Positions 35,822 to 45,404 of a stretch of 64,000 nt of DNA are shown piece after piece. Source of the DNA: Cinnamomum chago (Eukaryota > Streptophyta > Magnoliopsida > Laurales > Lauraceae); the NCBI GenBank assembly GCA_038049695.1, contig CP142458.1, positions 47,707,001-47,771,000 on the forward strand, read 5' to 3'. Below the pieces are notes generated by a model. That model saw nothing but the letters and a program-made list of their open reading frames with translations. It was not told the DNA's origin and made no database searches. Position numbers and translations under genes: made by a program. Every line of letters begins with the position of its first letter. Position 1 is the stretch's first letter.

Positions 35822-37959
35822 TATATGAGACATAGCATTACAAATGTAAATTATTTACATTATAAATGGGTGCAAAGAAACTAACCCCTATTATTTGTAG
35901 AATGTATTTACTAAGAATGGAGTCTTTATACATCGATATGAAAATAGGATATATGAATATAAAATTTACATATGTATCATTTCCACGTTCATTTGGAAGT
36001 ATCATTTTCACATGAGTAAATAATATGGGATCTAGTTGTTTTTTTGTTGTCCACGTATATCCCTAACAAAAGTTACAGCCTTAATAAGGCATATATTTAT
36101 TCATAAGAAACTTTTCTAAAGACTTCTCGATGTAAGTCATTTGGTACCACTTATTAGAGATTATTTATGGTTTTGAGTAATTTGAACACAAACTTATGAA
36201 ATTGGCAGCCCACCCAAGTTGTCAATCTCATAAATGATTGAGAACCAATACTTTATATTGATCAAGAGTTTCATGTCATTAACTGCTTGGGAGCAAAAAT
36301 TGCAATGATTTTCATAATATTCCGTGAAATTATGCAACATAGAGTATTGTTGAGCTTCTTATACCATTGCTTAGTGGATTCTTTAGGCCATGGGCTTATT
36401 GAACTTACACACGTAAAATAGTGAGGAAAGAAACTATGGAGTGACAAAGGACGTGATTCCAAATACTGTCGAGTGAAAATTTTATGACATTGTGCGTATG
36501 TGAGAATTGTGAATTGAATGTTGTAAAAATTGATGTGGTTCTATGACTTTACACTGTTTGATAATTTCAGCAAGACATGATGCATTAAAACATTGATGAG
36601 TAAAACTTTATCTGATGAATTACATGTTCCAGAGTCTTGTATGTGATACTGTCAACAAACCCAGGCCTTGATTGATGTTAGAGAATAATTAGATCTCTTA
36701 GATATACATGATAATTGGGTTCTTACAACTAATATTGTCCCAAGATAGTACTATATGCAGAAAGAATTGGATTCGATGAAGATTCAAAGAAGATTATGAA
36801 ATTCTGCACTTTCTTCCCTACACGAACAATTTTTGTCGACAGGGGTTGTGAGACCCCATGGCCCACCTAATGCTCAATCAGGTCCATGGATCCAGAATGC
36901 TATGGTTGAATGGTGAATGACTTACGACTGAGTAGTGAATGACTTTGTAGTGTGTTGGGGCGTTGGGTTGTTTATAAGAAGTTTTTTTGTTATGTACAGG
37001 TACTATGCAGGTTGTAAAAAGAAATTTAAATGTCACCCGTACACCCATGTGTTGTGTTCATCAGATAACACGATCCCTACCTACAATCAAGTTTTTTCCA
37101 TATTTATTTATTTTTAATCCTAAACTTCTTTGAAGCAGCTGGGAATTCTCTTCAAATCATAAAGTAATAGGGTGTCATATGTGAATTGGAGATGTGGTAT
37201 CTCCTAGCCTCTAAGGCTCTAACTCCCACTTTGAAGCCCCTTGAATATGGTTTCAAATTTCTGTTCTGTTTGGAAAATGGATGGTAAAGCTTTTAGCCAA
37301 TACTTAGAAATGATCTCATCACTTACACCTCTAGTGCTGGCAATTTGACTTGCCTCTCATCCTAGGTGATGTTAACATGACTAGTTATAATGGTAAATAT
37401 AGTTGTGTTTTATAGATTTTTTTATAGATTTAAAATCTATCTTGTTTTATTTATTACATATCGAAATGAGAGATGAAGAGAAAATAAGAACAAGCAACAT
37501 TTTTTGGACCAGTTTGGATGGCGTGGATCGATTTGAGGATGCTATATTTATCATGAAAATTGTTCGTTGTCTCTCCGTGATACATATATATCAAAGACCT
37601 TATTCCAGTTATTGTTTCTATGTTATGTTGAAACCGACTATTATATAGATTTATGTTTAACAGAATTTTATCAATATCTTCAGTTAGAATTTGTGATGAG
37701 GACAACTGTTTCATTGCATTCAAATTCAATGAATTAATTTGGTTTATGTTTTTACATCAATGGAGTGTTATTTTCATACCATAATTTCTACTTAGAGATA
37801 TATGATTGTGATGACCTAAGGAAGACTTTGCATTAAAGATTTGTGAATGGATGGATTGTAAATGGATGATGAGATTATATTTGTATTGATAGGGTATAAA
37901 AACAGGAAAATTATATATTTTTTGAAAATATTAAAAAAAATTCTAAAAAATTATTATTT
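35822..37959 (+). other. Unidentified AT-rich sequence
   Basis: No convincing gene, LTR or repeat was recognised. 36840-36900 has ttgtgagaccccatggccca, similar in style to gypsy LTR starts. About 40 bp at 36436-36477 resembles 57741-57782. Part of the right-hand side may be interior sequence of the CACTA element ending at 38397. Confidence 0.4.
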
Positions 37960-38397
37960 GCGGCACTTTTATTGCATTGCAATTAATCAAACGTAATAAG
38001 ATGAAGATTATTTACGACACCACATGAGCGTTCCAAAAAAAAAGAGTATTTGCAACTTTATAAGAGCACCGCCCTTAATGATTTATTAACAACTTTTTTG
38101 AATCGTCGCAAATATAAATTATTGGTGACGCAATTTTGTCGTTGCAAATAAATCATTATCTGTGACACTTATAATACATCGCAATTGATACGTAATTAGC
38201 AACACTTTGAAATGGTCGCAAATAGTCTCTCATATTGCCACGCTGCAGTATTTAGTGTAGCTAATCTTTTTGCGACCCCATTATTTGCGACCCCTTTGCG
38301 ACGCTTAGTTTTTTACTTCGCAATTACTTATTGTGACGCTTTTTATATTATCTGCGACACTTTTTTGACGTCGCAAAAAAGCTAAATTGTAGTAGTG
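37960..38397. mobile_element. CACTA (En/Spm) transposon terminus with subterminal repeats
   Basis: The right end reads ...gacgtcgcaaaaaagctaaattgtagtagtg, the reverse complement of a CACTACTAC terminus followed by a TTTTTTGCGACG motif as in plant CACTA elements. About a dozen copies of TTGCGAC or its complement (gtcgcaa, tgacgc, gcgacac) fill the preceding 430 bp in both orientations, the usual subterminal array. I could not find the opposite CACTA end, so it is a fragment or its left end has diverged. Confidence 0.75.
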
Positions 38398-39127
38398 AGG
38401 GGACCCATGAGTGACCTCAAAATTGGTGGACCTATCTGGAGTTGGTCCCATCTAGCCCACCATCCGGTTGGCTGGAAAGAAGGGAGGTAGAAGTTTGTAG
38501 TTTTGGGTTGTTTTGTCGACATGCCTTAGTGGGACCTCTTGGCTGACCTGATCAAGGTTCTGGTCCATTAAATGTGCAGCGCAGTGTTGGGCGACCATAG
38601 TGGTGGAGGACCCATGTGGAGTGGGCCCCACCTGGCCCATCATCTAGACGACTCAAGAATTCGAAGCGTGAGACCAATTCCTGTGAATGTCGACTTCTGA
38701 GTTATGTTTTGTGTTTTGGGGCTGAATGATACTATTTTGCATATGAACACCTTAAGAATGCAGAAATCACACATCAGCCCTTTTCCTTTACTTCTTGATT
38801 TATATAACTATTCTAGAGATTTAAATTAAGCCCCAGATAATTATATATAGTAATCACAACCGGTTATGGATGAGGTCCAAGATTCTGCAAACAAGGGCCT
38901 GGTATTTATTGTTTTTCATAGTTGTGCCTGTTTTGATTAATTTGAAACCATTTCTTGGATTTCAGACTTTATGAAATTGAAAATAAGGGTTGTTCAATTG
39001 TTATTTCTATATTTATTGTTGGAGTTTTTTCTTTTTTTCATAATTTGAGTAATTATGATTCGAAACATATGATGGATTATCATACATGTTATATACCATT
39101 GTTATTTGGGATTTCATGATTTATATA
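38398..39127 (+). mobile_element. LTR-like fragment related to the 31836-34597 family
   Basis: 38400-38660 shares phrases with 32600-32900 of the solo LTR (ggacccat.tggagt.ggtcccatct, tggcccaccat, ttgggcgacca). The remainder is AT-rich with nothing recognisable. Boundaries are not defined. Confidence 0.45.
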
Positions 39128-40663
39128 TGTGAGAACCCGACCCCTAATCTCTTGGATTAGTATTGTTTTATTTGTGGATTAGTTTCTTTTAGTGGGATTA
39201 GTATTTGTTGGATTGTGTTTGTGAGCTAGAATGGTTTTTCTCTAGTTTGGGGGAATTTTGAGTGCCTTGGTGATTAGTGGGACCCTTTGGGGGTTCTTTT
39301 AGTGACTTTGCGCGTGATTGGGAGGTTATTAAAAATTCCCGATAATTCTTGTTTTAGCCTCATTTGACTTATTTTGTTATTCTCTACAACTTTCGTGTTC
39401 ACTCCGTACCCATTCGAAGCTCCGAAAATCAGTTTTTCCAGCCCTGAGGGCAAAATCGGTCTTTTCACATTGAATCTGGACCCAAATTTCGAGATCTCAG
39501 AACCATGCCAAAATTATACTTTTTGGAAACTAGATTTTATGAAAAACATTTTTCTCTTCTTCGTCGATCGCATCCGAGGCCCACAAATAGATGTTTTACC
39601 CTTGGAAAGTTTTAAGTGTGGTGGGGCCCACACCCACCCATTATAAGATGTCTCTACCCTCTCTTTCTCCCTCATTTCTCCACTCCATCGGCTGCAACTC
39701 TCCAGCTACAGTGGCAGCAGCCATTCTTCTTCATTTCTTCCATTTCTCTTGCTCTAATGGAGCCTTCAAGCCACCAATCCGACGAGGGAACTCCGACAAC
39801 TTCTTCTCCTTCATCTCCTCTCTTGTTTGACACCATTTTCGTGGGAAACCAAGGTGGGCAGCCCCTATTGCAAGCTTCTTCTTGTTGATTCATGACTCTT
39901 TTCCATTTTCCTTGGATGTGCAATGGCTTTCCCTTAAGTTCTATTTCCTACCTTGGTTTGAGCCCATTCCTTGTCTTTCATTGTTTGACCCATTTTAGGG
40001 TTTGTTTTGGGGTTTTTGTAGAGATTGTTGATCTTGAGCTTGAGAGGTGATTAGAGGTTTGGCTTGCTAGATTGGAACCCAAGGCAAGTGGATGAATGGA
40101 TGGTTTGAATGTTATCAAGTTTTATGAGAAAATCCTAAATTTTATTACTTGTTCTTGATCCTTGGATACATGTTTTCACATTTGTTTCTTGCCACTTATA
40201 TATTGACTTCAAAAATGCGTATTAATGGCTGTTTCTCTCTTGTTAAATCTCTTGGAAATGTACGCATTTCATTTGGTCAAGGTTTGCTCATATGGTTTTA
40301 TAATGAATGGGGTTGGTTTTCCATTCATGTTTATGTTTACTAGCTTGCATTGATTTGAAATTGATGCTCATTTGAAGAGTTTTGCTAAATCATCTTTTGT
40401 TAAGGAAATGTGAATCAATAGTCTTGATTTATCTCTAGATTTTTGGCTCAAATGGACCCTTGTGTATATTGGGGATTTTTCCCTTTGTTTATTGTGAAAT
40501 GGGAAGAAAGAGGTGTTTAGATTTAATTTTTAATGGAGTTTTGATGGGAGCTTTATTGTAGTTAAGATGTTGTTGAAGCAAGGAAAAACTCAGTTTGTAT
40601 ATGTGTTGGAAGGAAAGGAAAAAGGGGAGAAAAATCAAGTTCCCGGACCTGCTATATGCCCTG

Positions 40664-40679
40664 GTCCGATCGATCGGAC
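40664..40679. promoter_or_regulatory. Perfect 16-bp palindrome GTCCGATCGATCGGAC
   Basis: Read directly from the sequence, in the gypsy-type solo LTR. A partial inverted match, cccggacc, lies about 20 bp upstream. The function is unknown; its presence parallels the CpG-centred palindromes in the copia LTRs of this window. Confidence 0.7.
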
Positions 40680-41964
40680 TGTCGCCAGTGAAAATTGTTT
40701 TTTTTTTAAATTGTGCTTTCTATGAGTCCTAGGGGTATTTATACATTAGTGTTAAGACTAATTATGCCCTAATCTAAGGACTTCAAGACTAGGGAACTAA
40801 AAGAAAAGAATGGTGATGATCTAGGCACTAATTCTTGGTTCTAGGTGGGACCTTGACTACCCTCTTTGGACTCATTTGACCATATGTGAGGGCGTCTTGA
40901 GCCGATGCTCTTCACGGTTGGTTCGGATGCATCAAAGTTCAATCCATTTCAATCTGGAACGGTATGGGACGACGCGATATCTTCCTTATATCTAAACGCA
41001 AAGTCTATTTCCTTGGTTATCGCGAATCCTATCCCTTTCGGTAACTGAGTAGGTTGCTCGATGCTTCCGGATTAACGTCATTCCTAGGATGGACCATTTA
41101 TAGTCTTGATTTTCTATTGTAGCATCTAGTATTATCCAGAAGCTCATGTAAAGTTTTGAAAATCGTAAAGTGCATAAGGAGCCCGGACTGTCTTCAAATT
41201 CAAGGAGTACCAAGTAAATATTATAATCGACATACGGGACCCCTATTCACTTAAATAGATCTTGAAACCTATATTTTACCCGAAATTGTAATAGTTCATT
41301 GTTTCATCTCATTTCCAAGATTTGCATTACATGACTTATTTTCCCAAAAGCATTGAAGTTACTCTAGTAACAGTTAATTGTCCCGACGTGCATTGCACCA
41401 CATGATATGTCAGTGTGCCCTTGAGCACCCCCGTCTTGCCCGTTTGATTATGTATTTGTACTTGGTTTACTTGCATATGTCTCGATTGTATTTGACCTAT
41501 GAGTCGGCACCACTAAGCTTGGATAACCCTGTTGGTTTGATCCACCGACTTGGAGATCCCCCTCTTGTCCTGCCAGCTGCAGTTTGGATCCCGCTACCCA
41601 GTCATTACCGTGGTCTTGTCCCGATGCCGCAGATTGCTACTGTGGCCCCCGATGCCCGGCTCGCTACCGTGGTCATGTATAGTATATGTATATGTATATG
41701 TATTTATATGAGATCCCCTGTTTCTCCTCACCTCGAGTGACTGAGATCAGGGCCTAGTTATTGCTCTATCACCTTAGTGATAGAGGACTTAGCTTCGTGT
41801 GGTCGCCATCTTGCTTGTTTCCCGATTCCTTGGATACCCAACATGTTTTATATTGCTTATTGTTTTCCGATAAATGATTCATTTCCTTTATGAAAGTTAT
41901 TATTTAAACAAGTGTTAATAGTCTCCAAAGTGAATTCAGTTATTGTTATTATATTGTTTTATGT

Positions 41965-42235
41965 TCCTTGTACACGCCCATGTTTTAAATGAATACCCGG
42001 TTTGTTGGATCCTGTTTTGCCAGATCCCTATGTTTATACCTGTTTTAAATGAATACCCGATTTATTAAATATCCATGCTTTGAAATATGTTTTAAATGAC
42101 ACTTGTTTTGCCAAATCCATACGTTTGTACCTATTTTAAATGAATACCCGGTTTGTTAAATCTTGTTTTGCCAGATCCCTATGTTTGTACCTGTTTTAAA
42201 TGAATACCCGGTTTGTTGAATACTTATGCTTTCCC
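41965..42235 (+). repeat. Tandem repeat, ~60-90 bp units, about 4 copies
   Basis: Units share ttttaaatgaatacccggtt and tgttttgccagatccctatg. The reverse-oriented relative at 59912-63112 lacks the array at the equivalent place, so it expanded in this copy or subfamily. Confidence 0.8.
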
Positions 42236-43028
42236 TAAGTTTCAAATGCGTTGTTAGCCAGACTACTATATTTATACGTGTTTTAGACGAACACCCGATT
42301 GTCAAATATCTATGCTTTTATAGATGGTGTAAAAGACCATATGCTTTATTAGGTCTTCAGGTTTTACACATGCTTGGAACGAATACATGTTTGTCCGAGA
42401 TTTACGATTTTGCACCGTTTAATTATATGCAACATTTTGATCAAATAACACGATTTATCATATGTTTTATTCTTCAGTATATTATGATCTTTTCATCCAC
42501 CTACCAGACCGTCGTGTCTGACCCACTACTTTTGGTACTCAGGTTCAGACTTCTTCGTCCCGAGATGAGTGCTTTTGTTGGCCGTGGAGCCATGTTTTGC
42601 AGGTTGTTTTGTCGGCTATGTCATGTAGACATTGAGCTTGACACCGGAGCTACGTCATATATGGGGTAGTGGTTAATAGCTTTTGTTGTATGGCTTCTAT
42701 TAGCCTTTTTCTTGGGATTCTTAATTAATGTACATTGATAATTGTAACTTGAACGTATATGGGAATGTAATATCCTGTTACTGTCAGCTCTGTATTTTGT
42801 TGTGATGGTTTACTCCAGTCTGATATAATTCTTGATATAATAGCTATATGCTAGAGGTTGAGTGTGACGCGGAATCCGATGGCCACGGACTCCGGGTCGC
42901 AACGCCACGAAAGGTTCCGCAAAATATTCAGAATGTGTTGTCTTCACACACGCGGATCTTGGGAGAAAAATATATTTATGCTTAAATCCCATTTCGCGCC
43001 CCTGATGTACCGGATTGGGGGCGTGACA

Positions 43029-43361
43029 GTATATGTACATTTTGTGATTAATTTGGAAATTGAATATTTCCCTTAAAACTGTAAAGGGTGAGTTATGTAA
43101 TTGGCCTATCTCATCTTGTACACTAGTTTTGATTCGGACTGGGGTCGATTAAATCCACATAATTTGAGAAGGGGTTGATTACGGAATTTGCCCATTACTA
43201 ATGTTGAGGACATGCTAAATATCATACTTTTCTATGAGACATATATTTGCTATTTGATTGGAAAACTGAGATACGATGACTTTGTTTGTTTGGAGGAACT
43301 TTTTGGGCACCCCTAGACCATGAGCATGTATGGCTGATTTTGTGAGGATTGTTGATGTTGG
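43029..43361. other. Unidentified sequence between solo LTR and tandem element
   Basis: No gene or repeat recognised. It ends with GTTGG (43357-43361), the left TSD of the tandem retroelement. Confidence 0.6.
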
Positions 43362-43864
43362 TGTTAGGTTTTTTGTTTTTGCAATTTGGTGGATGCATTT
43401 GCATATTGGCATCATTTGAATTCACACACATGCATTGATTTAAAATATCTTGAAATCTAGCTTTATACATGCATTGGTTTTTAGATTTGGAAAAGTTTGT
43501 GTTTTATGCATGGTTTGGTTCTAAACTTGGATGCATTGGTTTTAGAACCCAAAACTCTTTTGAAAACCTAATTCCTTGTGCATTATATTTGGAAAATCAT
43601 GTTAGGTATTTAGGTTTGAGCTTTGCATACATTCATTACAAAAAGAATCATTTTTGTATGCTTGTTCACTTGAAAAGAGTTTTTATCAAATCAAGCTAGC
43701 CTTTGGTTTTAAACCTTTGAATCATTTTAGGCTTTGTGTGTTTCATGTTTTTAAATGTTTTAAAACATGTTTTTTAAGCTTGGTTTAGTGACCCACAAAA
43801 TTCCACAAAGAAAATCTTCAAAATGCAAAAGTTGGAATTTTTGGGGGTGTCCCGGCAGTGTCAC

Positions 43865-44037
43865 CGGTCGACCGAGACCTGGGTCTCGGTCGACCGAGAA
43901 CACTGCAGGGCAAATGGACTGTTTTTTGAACTGAAGCCCCAACGGTCAGAAATATGACCGTTGTGCTTTCTCGGTCGACCGAGACCACCTTGCCGGTCGA
44001 CCGAGAACTAGCCGTTGGCAACTTTTTGGCTATAAAG
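43865..44037 (+). promoter_or_regulatory. LTR promoter: paired palindromes and TATA box
   Basis: Two CGGTCGACCG copies 22 bp apart, an ACGGTCA..TGACCGT inverted repeat, two more CGGTCGACCG copies 22 bp apart, then agccgttgg and tataaag at 44031-44037. The same pair-inverted repeat-pair-TATA layout recurs in the other family A LTRs. Copies at +6006 and +12012. Confidence 0.8.
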
Positions 44038-44661
44038 TCCATTCATTTCCAACCTTTTTCAAGGCTTGAACCATGAACCTTTGAGACCATTTTGGAGCCA
44101 AAGAAAGGGGAAGAAGTTGGAAAGGCTAGAGGGCCATTTGGAAATCAAATGCTTGACTTTTCATAAGGTACACATTACTAGTATTTTGATTTCCATTAAA
44201 ATGAAATCCATGCATGCCTAATTCTTTGTAATTTCACTTATGCATGATTTCTAGAGATGTTTAGCAAACTCAAAATCATCCTTGGTAAATTAGATTGGTT
44301 TGCAAACTCTCCTAACTAAATCACATGCAATCTTAGACTTTAACTTTCATACAATTTGTTTAAGTTCATTTCTTAAAGTTGTTTGAATTTCTCATGTGAT
44401 TAGTTTCCTCTTCAATCACCATTTTATAAGCTTTGATTTTAAAATGCATCATGCATTCATTTAAGAGCTTCATTGTTAAAATAGATTGAAGTAGAGCATT
44501 CATACACTTGTGCACACACTTTAACTTAATTGAGTGTATGTTTGTTATTTGTATTAAACCTTCATATTAGCCTAGTCAAGAGGCAATTTCATATGAGCTT
44601 AAATTGTAATCTCTTAGAGTGATCTTTTGTAAAGACACTTTCTTAGAGAAAGCTTTATTTG

Positions 44662-44795
44662 TTAAGGTTATTGCTTAGCCTAAGAAAAGCATATTGTAAG
44701 GTTATTGCTTAGCCTAAGAAAAGCATCTTGTAAGGTTGTTGTTTAGCCTTTGAAAAGCAACATTGTAGAGGTTATTGCTTAGCCTTTGAAAAAGC
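44662..44795 (+). repeat. Short hairpin-forming tandem repeats in the transcribed LTR
   Basis: Four ~35-bp units of the form ggttattgcttagcct..gaaaagcat. Each can pair TGCTT with AAGCA. They are present downstream of the TATA box in all complete family A LTRs (for example 3100-3230, and 4335-4400 on the minus strand). Confidence 0.8.
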
Positions 44796-45056
44796 ATAAA
44801 TAGTGGAAATCCGGTGGGGTGATTGGATCACAAGCCGGTAGTGGATGTAGGCACGTTGGCCGAACCACTATAAATATTGGTGTTGTGGTGCATGCTATGT
44901 GGTGATTGATTTTGTATTAGCTTCCGCATCTTGTTTGTTTAATCATCACATGTGACTAGTTTAGTTTAAGAAATTAAAATTGGTCGAAATTGGTCATACT
45001 TGTAGCTCACCCTATTCACCCCCCCTCTAGGGTTCGGATCCCCATGGAATTTCAAT

Positions 45057-45068
45057 TGGTATCAGAGC
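45057..45068 (+). other. Primer binding site 1, tandem unit 1
   Basis: tggtatcagagc, 2 bp after the LTR end, complementary to the 3' end of initiator-Met tRNA. The match stops after 12 bases. The copy in unit 2 is at 51063-51074. Confidence 0.9.
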
Positions 45069-45290
45069 TGTAGAGCCTCGGAAAAACTCCTTGTGAGTCG
45101 TGATCACTCGCATCCACGGAAACTCTCGCTTGAAATAGCGGATAAATAGAGACTCTCCGTTCGTGGCAGGCATGTGGGGGGGGACTATCGTGCTCCATGT
45201 GTCTGGACTCTGATAGGTACCATTTGGTGATCCGTGTTAAGAGGATGTGGGTCCTCAAGGGTTTTGAAGAAATTCAGACCCCTCAACAAT

Positions 45291-45308
45291 TGGTATCAGA
45301 GCCAAGTT
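45291..45308 (+). other. Second PBS-like site, tandem unit 1
   Basis: tggtatcagagccaagtt, 234 bp downstream of the first site, fits initiator-Met tRNA over a longer stretch than the first. It is preceded by cctcaacaat, which resembles an LTR end plus 2-bp spacer. The copy in unit 2 is at 51297-51314. Confidence 0.75.
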
Positions 45309-45404
45309 CTCTAATCCCTTAGGACCAAGTGTTTGGAACTCTTGATTAGGTGTAAAAACCTAGAGTTAAAACCCTAGAGTTGTGCTTATTTGAAAATCTT
45401 TAGA

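Larger units (their letters stand above)
39128..43028 (+). mobile_element. Solo LTR, large gypsy type (chromovirus Tekay/Del-like), 3.9 kb
   Basis: Starts tgtgagaacccgacc and ends gggggcgtgaca, termini typical of large Tekay/Del LTRs. The flanks atata (39123-39127) and gtata (43029-43033) are a TSD with one mismatch. Parts match 59912-63112 in reverse complement (for example cctcacctcgagtgactgagatcagg.cctag, and the ggcccac..cattataag promoter-like block near 39640). No PBS or coding domain is found inside. It contains a 16-bp palindrome (40664-40679) and a tandem repeat (41965-42235). Confidence 0.75.
43362..45054 (+). repeat. Tandem element LTR 1 (family A, 1693 bp)
   Basis: TGTTAGGTT...GGAATTTCA. 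In order: AT-rich U3; four CGGTCGACCG palindromes (43865, 43887, 43972, 43994); the ACGGTCA/TGACCGT inverted repeat (about 43932-43952); TATA (44031); four ~35-bp TGCTTAGCC..AAAGCA repeats (44662-44795); the hairpin 44839-44870; and the C-tract (45020-45026) near the 3' end. Confidence 0.95.

Noticed and set aside
42226-42669. 147-codon frame in the gypsy-type solo LTR
   Set aside because: No domain recognised; it sits in LTR sequence next to a tandem repeat, and I see no matching frame in the reverse-oriented relative.
43865-44003. Palindrome array considered as a CRISPR array
   Set aside because: Plant retrotransposon LTR; repeats are 10 bp, paired, upstream of a TATA box, with no spacer structure or cas genes.
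44810-44890. Possible tRNA or structured ncRNA gene (gtggatgtaggc...ccgaaccac)
   Set aside because: No cloverleaf or anticodon arm; the segment is repeated in every LTR of the family, so it is an LTR leader hairpin.
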